Of a DNA stretch of 64,000 nucleotides, positions 18,960-28,106 are shown piece after piece (the first letter of the stretch is position 1; each line of letters starts with the position of its first letter). The stretch spans positions 310,001 through 374,000 of the forward strand of contig NZ_JAKKOD010000001.1 in the NCBI RefSeq assembly GCF_026226775.1, in the 5' to 3' direction. The translations under genes were made by a program, and so were the position numbers. A model generated the notes under the pieces. It saw only the letters and a program-made list of their open reading frames with translations, searched no databases and was not told the DNA's origin. The DNA is from Avibacterium sp. 21-586 (GTDB lineage: Bacteria; Pseudomonadota; Gammaproteobacteria; Enterobacterales; Pasteurellaceae).

Positions 18960-21900
18960 ATGAAAGTGAGCTTATTTCCAAAGATAAGCATTTTGGCTGC
19001 CTGCGTAATTGCAGGCAGTGCAAATGCAGCGAATTATGCGTGGGATTTTTTTGAAGGTGCACAACCACCATCTTATTTAACGGTAACCAATGGGAAAGCG
19101 GAGCTAAGTGCTTTGCATTATAAAGATGGTAAGCAAGCCCTGCACTGGCAGTTTGAGCCAAAAGGGCGGTTGGTTTTTGCGCAAAATTTAGATTTTTCAC
19201 AAAATGATGACATTTTACCACAAACGTTTATGCTCTGGTTTTATAACGATAAAGCGTTAAAAGAACCACTAGCGTTTACTTTTGAACAAAATGGTCAGGT
19301 GAAAAAATCGTTTAACATCAATTTAGATTTTGTAGGGTGGCGGGGCATTGCTGTACCGTTTCGTGATATGCAAGGTGAAGAGGTTACACGCTTAGATAAA
19401 TTGGTGATCCAAGCACCTAACCAAGCAGGCTCACTTTATTTAGATCAGCTTTTATTTAATGTACCACTGGATAATCGTCATCCTATCCCTGATTACCAAG
19501 CTAATTTTGTAAACCCGACAGCCAGTACGGCGGTGAATAAAAACTGGAATGGTTTGTTGAAATATGATCAATTGCTAAGCAAATCCTATTCGCATTTTAA
19601 TTTTAATTTGAAATTTCAAGCATCTTCACAAATTAATAGCATTTATCAGCGTTTTGAAGAGGTTTTAAATGTTTTTCCGAATAAGAAAAACGCAGTAGAT
19701 TTTGCTGCTATTTTAAAAAAATATGAGCCTTTCAACATTAATGAAAAAGATGGGGCGATTCAAGGGGCAATGTTGGATTTTCCCGCTAGACAAAAATTTA
19801 TGAAAAATGATCAAGTTTTCAGTAAACAAGATCAAGCATTTTTGTTGAAATCAGTGTCTATGCGTGAATTAGGTAAGGCAATGCTTGAAACAGCTAGGGC
19901 ATTACGTACAGGAGAACTAAATACCGAGCAAAGTCAACAGCTAGAAAATAAATTTTTGCTTGCTACACGCTATTTATTTGATCAAGGATTTGTGCGTGGT
20001 AGCAGTATCCAAATTGTTACCCACATGGGCTATCAAAATCGTGAAATTTTTGATTCATGGTTCTTAATGCGTGATTTACTTGCCCAACAAGGTTTACTTG
20101 AACAGGCTCAAGGTGCAATGAGTTGGTTTAGCGGTATGGGACGCATTTTTGAGCCTGATAACAGTATTGTGGAAGCTAATGTAGATATTTTAAATACCCA
20201 ATTACAATGGATGTTGAAAAGTATTTTATTACTACCAGATGAGAATCAACGTGCAGGTTTGCTTAAACAGTTTTCTCATTGGTTAAGTACCACTGTAATG
20301 CAATCTGAAGGTGTGGCAGGTGGTTTTAAACCAGACGGCTCAATTTTCCACCATTCGCAACATTATACCGCTTACGGCAAAGATGCTTTTGCAGGACTTT
20401 CACCTGTGGTTTATGCGATTAGTGGATCGCCTTATGCACTCAGTCATGCTGCAAAAGCACGGCTTGATGATGTGCTATATAAAATGTGGGTGTACAGTAA
20501 AGATAGCAACATTCCAATCGCTATCAGTGGACGCCACCCAACAGGTAAATTTACTATTGCATCTTCACCGTTTAAATGGTTTGCTTTAGCTGGTGATGAG
20601 AAACATTCGCAAAAAATTAACCGCACTTTTGCGGGTATTTACGCTGCATTAGAACATAAAGCGGAATTTGAAGGTGTACCTGCTGCTGCAGAACCAACAG
20701 GGGCATGGACGATGAATTATGCTTCAATGGTCGTGCAACGTCGCCATCAAGCTGATCCAAAATTATCTTGGCTTGCCATCGCGCGTGGTTTTAGCCGTTA
20801 TTTGGTCGGCAATGAATCCTACGAAAAAAACAATCTGTACGGACGTTATATGTCTTATGGTGCATTAGAAATTATCCCTGAGCATTTTCAAGATCGAGGT
20901 TATCGCTATGATGGTTGGGATTGGAATCGTTTCCCTGGAACGACCACCATTCATTTACCATACTCTGAGCTTAGAGCAAAATTAGGACAACTTCCAGCCG
21001 CAGGGCTAGAAGAAATGTTGCTTTCTACAGAGACTTATGCTGGCGGAACAGATCTGAATAATAACAGTATGTATGCAATGAAATTGCGAGGGCATAGCAA
21101 ATATCAGCAAGAATCTTTCTTTGCAAGAAAATCCTATTTTCTTTTTGATAACCAAGTTATTGCCTTAGGATCGGATATTCGTAATGATGATAAGGAACAT
21201 CAAACGGAGACAACTTTATTCCAACATAATGTAGCGGATTTGAAGCCAATGCTTGTGAATGGAAAAGAAGTCGCTACTTTAGGCACAGTAGAGGAATTAG
21301 AAAGCCCTGCTATTTTAGCTGATCCGACAGGTAATCGTTATTATATTGCCGCTGGACAAAAATTAACGCTGCGTTATCAGGAACAAGAATCTGTTGATGA
21401 TCGTAATGACAAGCCAACTAAAGGGAAATTTGCGACTGCTGTGTTAGAGCATGGCAAAGCACCTGAAAATGGGCAATATGAATATGCAGTACTTATTGCA
21501 CCGAAAGCCGATGAAGCGCCAGCTTATCAAAAGCTATCCCATAGCAATAAATTGCATGCTGTACGTGATAACCGCACAGGACAAGAGGGCTATGCTTATT
21601 TTGAAGCAGAGCAAAAAAATGTCGGAGGTCTAGTATTAGGGGCTGATCAACCTCTTATGGCTATGGCTCAATCAGATAAACATCATCTTGAGTTGTCTAT
21701 TGCTAATCCAGACTTAGCGTTTTACCAAGGTACCGAGTCAGATCAAGTCAAAGACGGTAAACAAGTTGAAGTCAGTATTTATTCTCGTAACTGGCGAGAA
21801 TCAGCCTCGCAAGAGCAACATTCTACTTTAACGGTAAAAGGTAAGTGGCAACTGGAACAAGCGAGTCAGTGTGCTAAGATTGAAGTGAAAGGTGAGACTA

Positions 21901-21965
21901 CTTTGGTTTCGACCCAAACTACAAATGCAATTCCTTGTAAAGTGAGATTGGTGGCTGTGAAATAG
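18960..21965 (+). CDS. Polysaccharide lyase family 8, chondroitin sulfate ABC lyase-like
   Basis: Secreted or periplasmic lyase of 1001 residues predicted to cleave chondroitin/dermatan sulfate, possibly hyaluronan, by beta-elimination. A signal peptide ends at SANA (about residue 24). The N-terminal jelly-roll (about 25-190), helical catalytic (about 210-590) and beta-sandwich domains (about 600-1000) match Proteus vulgaris chondroitinase ABC I (1021 residues). Recalled active residues His501, Tyr508, Arg560 and Glu653 align with His465, Tyr472, Arg525 and Glu619, with nearly identical spacing. The blocks NLYGRYMSYG and GWDWNRFPGTTTIHLP are strongly shared. Downstream of the porin by 10 nt and ended by a strong terminator. 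Exact substrate range is not decided by sequence. Confidence 0.92.
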   Translation: MKVSLFPKISILAACVIAGSANAANYAWDFFEGAQPPSYLTVTNGKAELSALHYKDGKQALHWQFEPKGRLVFAQNLDFSQNDDILPQTFMLWFYNDKALKEPLAFTFEQNGQVKKSFNINLDFVGWRGIAVPFRDMQGEEVTRLDKLVIQAPNQAGSLYLDQLLFNVPLDNRHPIPDYQANFVNPTASTAVNKNWNGLLKYDQLLSKSYSHFNFNLKFQASSQINSIYQRFEEVLNVFPNKKNAVDFAAILKKYEPFNINEKDGAIQGAMLDFPARQKFMKNDQVFSKQDQAFLLKSVSMRELGKAMLETARALRTGELNTEQSQQLENKFLLATRYLFDQGFVRGSSIQIVTHMGYQNREIFDSWFLMRDLLAQQGLLEQAQGAMSWFSGMGRIFEPDNSIVEANVDILNTQLQWMLKSILLLPDENQRAGLLKQFSHWLSTTVMQSEGVAGGFKPDGSIFHHSQHYTAYGKDAFAGLSPVVYAISGSPYALSHAAKARLDDVLYKMWVYSKDSNIPIAISGRHPTGKFTIASSPFKWFALAGDEKHSQKINRTFAGIYAALEHKAEFEGVPAAAEPTGAWTMNYASMVVQRRHQADPKLSWLAIARGFSRYLVGNESYEKNNLYGRYMSYGALEIIPEHFQDRGYRYDGWDWNRFPGTTTIHLPYSELRAKLGQLPAAGLEEMLLSTETYAGGTDLNNNSMYAMKLRGHSKYQQESFFARKSYFLFDNQVIALGSDIRNDDKEHQTETTLFQHNVADLKPMLVNGKEVATLGTVEELESPAILADPTGNRYYIAAGQKLTLRYQEQESVDDRNDKPTKGKFATAVLEHGKAPENGQYEYAVLIAPKADEAPAYQKLSHSNKLHAVRDNRTGQEGYAYFEAEQKNVGGLVLGADQPLMAMAQSDKHHLELSIANPDLAFYQGTESDQVKDGKQVEVSIYSRNWRESASQEQHSTLTVKGKWQLEQASQCAKIEVKGETTLVSTQTTNAIPCKVRLVAVK

Positions 21966-21982
21966 CAACTAAAAACTCACGA

Positions 21983-22016
21983 AAAAAATACCGCACTTTA
22001 ACGTGCGGTATTTTTT
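21983..22016 (+). terminator. Terminator after the polysaccharide lyase
   Basis: Perfect 14-bp stem (21983-21996 with 22003-22016) containing an uptake-word core, TTTAAC loop, ending in six T. The rest of the gap to modE (22017-22211) shows no recognisable feature. Confidence 0.9.
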
Positions 22017-22211
22017 ACCCATTTTCCCATTCCCTAATAACAATGTCGTAATCCTTAGTAACAAATGTATTGATTATTACTTTATCCTAATCGATAGAAA
22101 AGCGATTAAAAAATGAGAATTCTAAGATAGCATTAGAGAGTGGGCATCAGTGTATAATTTATTGTTTTGTTATGCAATCCTTTTGGTTAAACTGAAAATA
22201 GCTATTTAAAT

Positions 22212-22985
22212 CTACATCGTCAGTAAAACGATTTGCTCTGGATCAATATAGCAAAATAGCTGATCGTTTTTTTGAATTTTTACGGTATTTTCAATACTCG
22301 CGAAGCATTGTAGTCCTTTACCTAGGGTTAAAATGATTTCTTTTGTATTCGGTTGTTGATTAGCACTGGATAAAAGAGCATGGAAAACATTACAGCTTTT
22401 TTGTGGTTTTTTAGCGAATAATTTTATCCAAGGGGCTTTAATCATCAGCATCACTTCTTTGCCTAAAACAAGCTGTAAACGGAGTGCACTTTGCGGAGTA
22501 ATAAAGGCTGTAATAGGTTGATCTAAAAGAGGGAGTTGGATTTCCACGGCACAATGATTGCTTTCTTGCTTGAGGCTTTTCACCGTGCCAAAAAACTGAT
22601 TTCTGGCACTACTTTGCAAGGAAAAACGCGCAGTGGCAGAAAGCTGGCTATCAAGGGGAACCTGTTCATCCTGTAAAATAGAAAAGGCTTTGTGCTGCGT
22701 TTGTTCCAATAAATCATACAGTTTTAGTAGGCGTTTGGCGTAGTTTGTCAGTGTGGTACCGCCACCATTTTTACCGCCTGTATTACGCGCTAACAATGGT
22801 ATTGGGCTAAGGCTGTTCATCGCTTCAAGGTGATCCCACGCACTTTTATAGCTTACTTTGGCATTTTTCGCCGCTTGGCTGATTGAGCCTGATTTTGCAA
22901 TTTCACGCAACAAGCGAATCCGTTTCGGATCCACAAAAATCTGTTGGTGCAGTTTTATGGTGAGCAACACTTCGCTATCTAACAT
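22212..22985 (-). CDS. modE: Molybdate-responsive transcriptional regulator ModE
   Basis: Represses molybdate uptake genes when molybdate is bound. The 257-residue protein has an N-terminal winged helix-turn-helix (about 20-120, with the LREIAKSGSISQAAKNAKVSYKSAWDHL segment and the GGKNGGGTTLT turn). Two tandem molybdate-binding MOP domains follow (about 123-190 and 195-257; SARNQFFGTVKSL marks the first). Divergent from modABC with a ModE-like operator between them. Length and layout match the E. coli protein (262 residues). Confidence 0.95.
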   Translation of the reverse strand: MLDSEVLLTIKLHQQIFVDPKRIRLLREIAKSGSISQAAKNAKVSYKSAWDHLEAMNSLSPIPLLARNTGGKNGGGTTLTNYAKRLLKLYDLLEQTQHKAFSILQDEQVPLDSQLSATARFSLQSSARNQFFGTVKSLKQESNHCAVEIQLPLLDQPITAFITPQSALRLQLVLGKEVMLMIKAPWIKLFAKKPQKSCNVFHALLSSANQQPNTKEIILTLGKGLQCFASIENTVKIQKNDQLFCYIDPEQIVLLTM

Positions 22986-23079
22986 TGGTTTTTCCTTGCA
23001 GGTATTATTTTTAAAGTGCGGGAGAATTTTTTGTCATTTTACGCAAAGTTTAGTTTTTTATGTAGCTTTTATTTTACTA

Positions 23080-23107
23080 ATCATTATATAATTAATTTTA
23101 TAATGAT
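23080..23107. promoter_or_regulatory. ModE operator upstream of modA
   Basis: ATCATTATA (23080-23088) and its exact complement TATAATGAT (23099-23107) are separated by 10 nt, close to the ModE consensus of two TAT-rich inverted half-sites. It lies 25-52 nt before the modA start. Confidence 0.75.
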
Positions 23108-23131
23108 AAATCAAGTCAAAGGAGAAAATCT

Positions 23132-23896
23132 ATGTTAAGAGTAAAAAATCGACTTATCTCTGCTTTAGCGATGTGTGCGTTGATGTCATTTTCTACACAA
23201 GCCAAATTAACCGTATTTGCGGCAGCATCAATGACCAATGTATTAGAGCAGGTAAAAATGAGCTATCTTAAGTTTCATCCTAAAGAAGAAATTGATTTTT
23301 CTTTTGCTTCTTCTTCTGTATTAGCTCGGCAAATTTCACAAGGGGCACCAGCAGATCTTTTTATTTCTGCCAATCAAAAATGGATGGATTTTTTGGCGGA
23401 GAAAAATACGATTGATCCAAAAAGTCGTGTAAATTTAGTACAAAATACCTTGGTGATGATTGCACCGAAAAACAGTCCACTGGAAAAAATTGATGTGCAA
23501 AATACTCAGTGGCAAATAGCCTTAAAAGACAGTTATTTAGCAGTGGGCGATCCGGCGCACGTTCCCGCAGGAAAATACGCTCAAGAAGCCTTAACAAGCT
23601 TAAATCAATGGCAGGCAGTGGAAAATAAACTGGCACGCGCAAATAATGTGCGTGCAGCATTAGCCTTGGTGGAGCAGGGGGAATCACCTTTAGGCATTGT
23701 ATATGGCACGGATGCAGTGGTAAGTCAAAAAGTGAAAGTGGTGGCGATTTTTCCTGCAAATTCTCACGCTGCCATTGAATATCCTGCGGCGATTGTGGCA
23801 GGGCATCGCAATCAGGAAAGTAAAACTTTTCTCGATTATTTACAATCAGAAGAAGCGAAACAAATCTTCACTCAAGCTGGTTTTGCTGTGAAATAA
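23132..23896 (+). CDS. modA: Molybdate ABC transporter periplasmic binding protein ModA
   Basis: Captures molybdate or tungstate in the periplasm. The 254-residue protein has a signal peptide ending at STQA (about residue 24). The ModA blocks VFAAASMTNVL (with Ser residues contacting the oxyanion), SSSVLARQISQGAPADLFISA, VGDPAHVPAGKYA and GIVYGTDA follow. Strong ribosome site AAAGGAGA. First gene of modABC. Confidence 0.95.
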   Translation: MLRVKNRLISALAMCALMSFSTQAKLTVFAAASMTNVLEQVKMSYLKFHPKEEIDFSFASSSVLARQISQGAPADLFISANQKWMDFLAEKNTIDPKSRVNLVQNTLVMIAPKNSPLEKIDVQNTQWQIALKDSYLAVGDPAHVPAGKYAQEALTSLNQWQAVENKLARANNVRAALALVEQGESPLGIVYGTDAVVSQKVKVVAIFPANSHAAIEYPAAIVAGHRNQESKTFLDYLQSEEAKQIFTQAGFAVK

Positions 23897-23905
23897 AGGG
23901 TACTA

Positions 23906-24634
23906 ATGCAAATGGATTGGCAGACGTTTTTTCATTTTTCCCCTGCTGAGCTAAATGCCATTGCCTTGAGCGTAAAAGTGGCATTGGTGTCTGTGCTGGC
24001 AGGATTGCCTTGTGCTATCTTGGTGGCTTGGCTGCTGGCGAGGAAAAATTTCTGGGGAAAATCTTTGCTCAATGGCATTATCCATTTGCCTTTGGTTTTA
24101 CCGCCGGTGGTGGTGGGGTATTTATTGTTAATTGCAATGGGGCGAAATGGCATCATCGGACGCTATTTATTGCAATGGTTCGATTTTAGTTTTGGTTTTA
24201 GCTGGTATGGTGCGGCGTTAGCCTCTGCTATTGTGTCTTTCCCTTTGGTTGTGCGTTCGATTCGTCTTGCCATTGAAAATGTGGATTTCAAGCTCGAACA
24301 AGCAGCGTGTACGTTGGGATCATCCGCCTTGAAAATCTTTTTTACCATCACTTTGCCCCTTGCACTTCCTGGTGTGTTGGCTGGTGTTATTCTTGGTTTT
24401 GCACGTTCTCTGGGGGAATTTGGTGCGACCATCACCTTTGTTTCAAATATCCCAAAAGTGACTCAAACCATTCCTCTTGCAATGTTTTCTTTTATTGAAA
24501 CACCGGGGGCAGAAAGTGCAGCGGCTCGTTTATGCTTAATGGCGATTAGTATTGCGTTAGTGTCCTTATTGATTGCTGAATGGTTAGCAAAATATACGCA
24601 AAAACGCTTAGGACAATCCAATGTTAGAAATTAA
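23906..24634 (+). CDS. modB: Molybdate ABC transporter permease ModB
   Basis: Inner-membrane permease of 242 residues with about five to six helices and the EAA-type cytoplasmic loop ([26 protein letters not shown], read from about 131 to 157) that contacts the ATPase. AAAGGG precedes the ATG at 23906; another in-frame ATG is at 23912. Overlaps modC by 14 nt, indicating translational coupling. Confidence 0.95.
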   Translation: MQMDWQTFFHFSPAELNAIALSVKVALVSVLAGLPCAILVAWLLARKNFWGKSLLNGIIHLPLVLPPVVVGYLLLIAMGRNGIIGRYLLQWFDFSFGFSWYGAALASAIVSFPLVVRSIRLAIENVDFKLEQAACTLGSSALKIFFTITLPLALPGVLAGVILGFARSLGEFGATITFVSNIPKVTQTIPLAMFSFIETPGAESAAARLCLMAISIALVSLLIAEWLAKYTQKRLGQSNVRN

Positions 24635-25313
24635 TGTACGCAAACAATTAGGCAAAATGGCCTTTGCGGTGGATTTGCATATCCCTACGCAAGGCGTTAC
24701 AGCATTATTTGGCTTGTCTGGTTCAGGCAAAACCACGTTCATTAACTTAGTCAGCGGTTTGTTGCACCCTGATAATGGCTATATTGGTTTGAATGGGCGA
24801 GACCTAGTCGATACGCAAAAGCAGATTAACCTTCCGCCTAATCATCGTAATGTGGGTTATGTTTTTCAGGAAGGCAGATTGTTTCCTCATTATTCGGTGA
24901 AAGGTAATTTGTGCTACGGAATGAAGCGGAAAAATAGCGAGGAATTTGCGTACATTGTGCAGCTTTTGGGCATTGAACATTTGCTTAAACGTTATCCGAT
25001 CACTTTATCGGGCGGTGAAAAACAGCGTGTTGCTATTGGGCGGGCGTTGCTGAGTCAACCTGAAATTTTGCTGATGGACGAACCGCTCTCCGCCCTTGAT
25101 CTGCCACGCAAATTAGAATTATTGGATTATTTGGATAAGCTCGCGCAAGAGATAGCTATTCCTATTTTATATGTTACCCACAGCCTTGAAGAATTAGCAC
25201 GTTTAGCACAACAAGTGGTGTTATTGGATCAAGGTAAGGTGGTTGCCTATGATCAGTGGCAAAATATGCAAGATAGCTCATTGCTTGCTCTTTGGCGCGA
25301 AAGAGAGAAGTAA
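24621..25313 (+). CDS. modC: Molybdate ABC transporter ATPase ModC, lacking the C-terminal MOP domain
   Basis: ATPase of the molybdate importer. The 230-residue protein has Walker A GLSGSGKT (about 31-38), the Q-loop [10 protein letters not shown], signature [15 protein letters not shown], Walker B ILLMDEP and H-loop VTHS. ModC proteins are usually about 350 residues, with a C-terminal molybdate-binding TOBE/MOP domain. Here the frame stops at a TAA right where the ABC domain ends, and the next 64 nt before the convergent tehB gene do not code for such a domain in any frame I can see. So the domain is deleted rather than frameshifted. Uptake and ATP hydrolysis may work, but trans-inhibition by molybdate would be lost. 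Confidence 0.92.
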   Translation: MLEINVRKQLGKMAFAVDLHIPTQGVTALFGLSGSGKTTFINLVSGLLHPDNGYIGLNGRDLVDTQKQINLPPNHRNVGYVFQEGRLFPHYSVKGNLCYGMKRKNSEEFAYIVQLLGIEHLLKRYPITLSGGEKQRVAIGRALLSQPEILLMDEPLSALDLPRKLELLDYLDKLAQEIAIPILYVTHSLEELARLAQQVVLLDQGKVVAYDQWQNMQDSSLLALWREREK

Positions 25314-25325
25314 AACGGAAACTAA

Positions 25326-25363
25326 AAGTGCGGTAAAAAATTTTAAAATTTTCCACCGCCCTT
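25326..25363. terminator. Bidirectional inverted-uptake-word terminator between modC and tehB
   Basis: The uptake word AAGTGCGGT (25326-25334) faces a one-mismatch copy ACCGCCCTT (25355-25363). The inner AAAATTTT stretches extend the pairing. Confidence 0.65.
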
Positions 25364-25377
25364 ATTTATTTTCTTTC

Positions 25378-26241
25378 CTATGATTTTTTCTTCGCTAACA
25401 TCGTCACAAATTTCATTTTGATGCGATTGCCGTTTTCATCGGTTTTGTGTAGTTCGCCCATTTCTTCTTGATATTTAATCAATTCCCAACCTTGATAATA
25501 ATTTTTCAGTTCGCCTTCTTTAAAGGTGAAAGAAAATGGCATTGGACAAGGCACATCATTGGTACTCATTGCAGCAACGATCAAGTTATAACCGTCCGCA
25601 TTTGTATGGCTTTGCATATTGTCAATAATCGCAGGAATGGCGTTGCGGTCAAGGAACATAAACACTACCGTGGAAAGAATAAAATCGTAATTTTCCTGAA
25701 TATTGGCGTCATTGATATTATAAAGTGCGGTCTGAATATTGAGATTTTCTTTTTCAGCCGTGCTAGTTAGGAAAGCCAAGCTGTTTTCATTATGATCCCA
25801 TGCCGTAACATCATAGCCAAGCAGGCTCAAAAACAGTGAGTTGCGTCCTTGCCCACAACCAAGATCCAACACTTTACAAGGGGGGATACTTTCCACCGCA
25901 CTTTTCACTTCAGAATGCGTTGGCGTCATATTGTATTTTTTGCTGAAGTAATCTTCTTTTTTACAATAAAATTCTAAATAACATTGTAGATCATCAGACG
26001 CGGCTTCTACACGGTGCCAAAGCTGCGGTTCAACAAAAGGCGTATCATCTTGAGCAGTGAAAATATGCTCGCTCACGATATCTCCTTGTTCAGTTAAAAC
26101 ATAAAATTTCAATTTGCCTTGTAACACGGTGATTTTGCCCCAAGTGCCAACTTTAGTGTTATGTTTTTCTTGGAACATTTTCGGCAGGCTATCTTTGTTC
26201 CACACGGGCATTTTTTTATAGCAAATTAATTCATTTTTCAT
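25378..26241 (-). CDS. tehB: SAM-dependent methyltransferase TehB (tellurite resistance)
   Basis: Cytoplasmic methyltransferase that in Haemophilus and E. coli detoxifies tellurite by methylation. The 287-residue protein is the long form: an N-terminal cupin-like domain (about 1-90, VGTWGKITVLQGKLKFYVL) fused to a methyltransferase domain. The latter carries the SAM loop VLDLGCGQGRNS (about 123-134), the ITAWDHNENS-like second motif and STVVFMFL. It lies convergent to modC and is probably a single-gene transcript. The pattern is very close to the Haemophilus influenzae protein. Confidence 0.94.
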   Translation of the reverse strand: MKNELICYKKMPVWNKDSLPKMFQEKHNTKVGTWGKITVLQGKLKFYVLTEQGDIVSEHIFTAQDDTPFVEPQLWHRVEAASDDLQCYLEFYCKKEDYFSKKYNMTPTHSEVKSAVESIPPCKVLDLGCGQGRNSLFLSLLGYDVTAWDHNENSLAFLTSTAEKENLNIQTALYNINDANIQENYDFILSTVVFMFLDRNAIPAIIDNMQSHTNADGYNLIVAAMSTNDVPCPMPFSFTFKEGELKNYYQGWELIKYQEEMGELHKTDENGNRIKMKFVTMLAKKKS

Positions 26242-26476
26242 TGTATTTCTCCAAAGATGAAAATAGTTGAGTAATATAGTAGGGAATTAATTTGCCTAAG
26301 GCAATAAGGCAAGATAAAAAGTCGCAAAATATCTGAGTGAGATCATTTTTTGTCGCATAAAGATCGTAAAAAAATGTAAATTTTGCTACAATCCAACCTT
26401 TTATAAGAAGAATTTTTCCGCTATTTAGGCACTTAAAACGGAAAATGCCATTTAAAAAGGGGGATTAGGAGGATTT

Positions 26477-26926
26477 ATGCGTTGTCCTTTTTGTTCAACA
26501 GAAGAAACCAAAGTAATCGATAGTCGTTTGGTGTCTGATGGCTTTCAGGTTCGCCGTCGTCGCGAATGTGGGCGTTGCCACGAGCGTTTTACTACTTTTG
26601 AAATTACAGAATTGGTTATCCCTAAAATAATAAAAAATGATCAGTCTCGTGAACCATTTGACGAAGACAAACTTCGCCGTGGTATTTGGCATGCTTTGGA
26701 AAAACGTCCTGTAAATTCTGATGATGTTGAAAAATCTATTAATTTTATTATTCATCAATTGAGAGCAACAGGCGAGCGTGAAGTTCCAAGCCATTTGGTT
26801 GGACAATTGGCAATGAATGAGCTTAAAAAATTAGACAAGGTCGCTTATATCCGTTTTGCCTCCGTTTATTTAAGTTTTGACGACATCAATCAATTTACCA
26901 AAGAAATTGAGAGCTTGAAGGATTAA
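26477..26926 (+). CDS. nrdR: Transcriptional repressor NrdR
   Basis: Zinc-finger, ATP-cone repressor of ribonucleotide reductase genes. The 149-residue protein has a zinc ribbon with Cys3, Cys6, Cys31 and Cys34 (CPFC and CGRC) and an ATP-cone domain (about 46-136; [20 protein letters not shown]). Ribosome site AGGAGG precedes the ATG. Its stop is one base before the ribD start, so nrdR-ribD is an operon, as in many gammaproteobacteria. A TG-C-TACAAT extended -10 at 26384-26392 is a possible promoter. Confidence 0.97.
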   Translation: MRCPFCSTEETKVIDSRLVSDGFQVRRRRECGRCHERFTTFEITELVIPKIIKNDQSREPFDEDKLRRGIWHALEKRPVNSDDVEKSINFIIHQLRATGEREVPSHLVGQLAMNELKKLDKVAYIRFASVYLSFDDINQFTKEIESLKD

Positions 26927-26927
26927 T

Positions 26928-28058
26928 ATGCAACAAAATGCACAACAATTTACCGAGCAAGATCAGCAATTTATGCAAATGGCGTTGGATCTTGCTAGCC
27001 AAGGGCGTTTCACTACCACGCCAAATCCTTCAGTGGGATGTGTTTTGGTAAAAGACGGCAAGGTGATAGGTAAAGGTTTTCATCTTAAAGCAGGGCAACC
27101 GCATGCAGAAGTCATGGCATTGCGTGAAGCAGGGAAAAATGCCAGTGGCGCAACGGCTTATGTTACTCTTGAGCCTTGTTCTCATTTTGGCCGTACACCA
27201 CCTTGTGCCAAAGGATTAATTGAAGCTGGTGTGGCGAAAGTGATGGCAGCAATGACCGATCCCAACCCACAAGTGGCAGGGCGTGGATTAAAAATGCTCG
27301 AACAAGCTGGTGTGCAAACTGCGGTAGGATTATTGGCAGAAAAAGCGGAATTACTCAATCAAGGTTTTCTAAAAAGAATGCGTACTAATCGTCCTTTCGT
27401 ACAACTGAAGATGGCGATGAGCATTGATGGACGCACCGCAATGGCAAGTGGTGAAAGTAAATGGATCACGGGAGAGCAGGCACGCCAAGATGTGCAACAA
27501 TACCGTGCTGCTGCTAGCGCAATTCTTTCCACCAGCCAAACGGTACTAATGGATAATCCAATGTTAAATGTACGTTGGGAACAGCTTCCGCTGAGCGTTC
27601 AGCAACACTATCCTGATAGTGAACTGCGTCAGCCCGTGCGGATTATTTTAGATAGTCAGCATCGCATTACACCAGAATATCAGTTATTTCAACAAGCAAC
27701 GCCAGTTTGGTTAGTGAGTTCGCGAGCAAGAGATATGCAAGGCTTCCCTGATTTTTGTCAAGCAATACACATTGAAAAAAGTGTGGATTTTTTTACCGCA
27801 CTTTTAACTGAACTTGCTGAACGCCAGATCAACAGCTTATGGATTGAAGCGGGTGCACAATTAGCTGGTGCGTTGATCGAAGCAAAATTGGTTGATGAAT
27901 TAATTGTTTATATTGCACCTAAATTATTGGGTGATGCTGGTAAAGGTTTGTGCCATTTGCCCCATTTACATAAATTGGCTGATGCCCCTTTATGGCAACT
28001 ACAATCTACAACCCCAGTAGGGGAGGATTTAAAACTCATTTATCAGCCGAAAAATTAA
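26928..28058 (+). CDS. ribD: Bifunctional riboflavin deaminase/reductase RibD
   Basis: Carries out the second and third steps of riboflavin synthesis: deamination of the pyrimidine and NADPH reduction of the ribose side chain. The 376-residue protein has an N-terminal cytidine-deaminase-type zinc domain with His59-Ala-Glu61 and Cys84/Cys93 (PCSHFGRTPPC). The C-terminal dihydrofolate-reductase-like domain (about 152-370; RPFVQLKMAMSIDGR) follows. No FMN riboswitch precedes it, consistent with its position behind nrdR. Confidence 0.96.
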   Translation: MQQNAQQFTEQDQQFMQMALDLASQGRFTTTPNPSVGCVLVKDGKVIGKGFHLKAGQPHAEVMALREAGKNASGATAYVTLEPCSHFGRTPPCAKGLIEAGVAKVMAAMTDPNPQVAGRGLKMLEQAGVQTAVGLLAEKAELLNQGFLKRMRTNRPFVQLKMAMSIDGRTAMASGESKWITGEQARQDVQQYRAAASAILSTSQTVLMDNPMLNVRWEQLPLSVQQHYPDSELRQPVRIILDSQHRITPEYQLFQQATPVWLVSSRARDMQGFPDFCQAIHIEKSVDFFTALLTELAERQINSLWIEAGAQLAGALIEAKLVDELIVYIAPKLLGDAGKGLCHLPHLHKLADAPLWQLQSTTPVGEDLKLIYQPKN

Positions 28059-28106
28059 CCACATCAAAATTTAACAAAGTAAACAAAACATACAAAGAGA
28101 ATCAGA

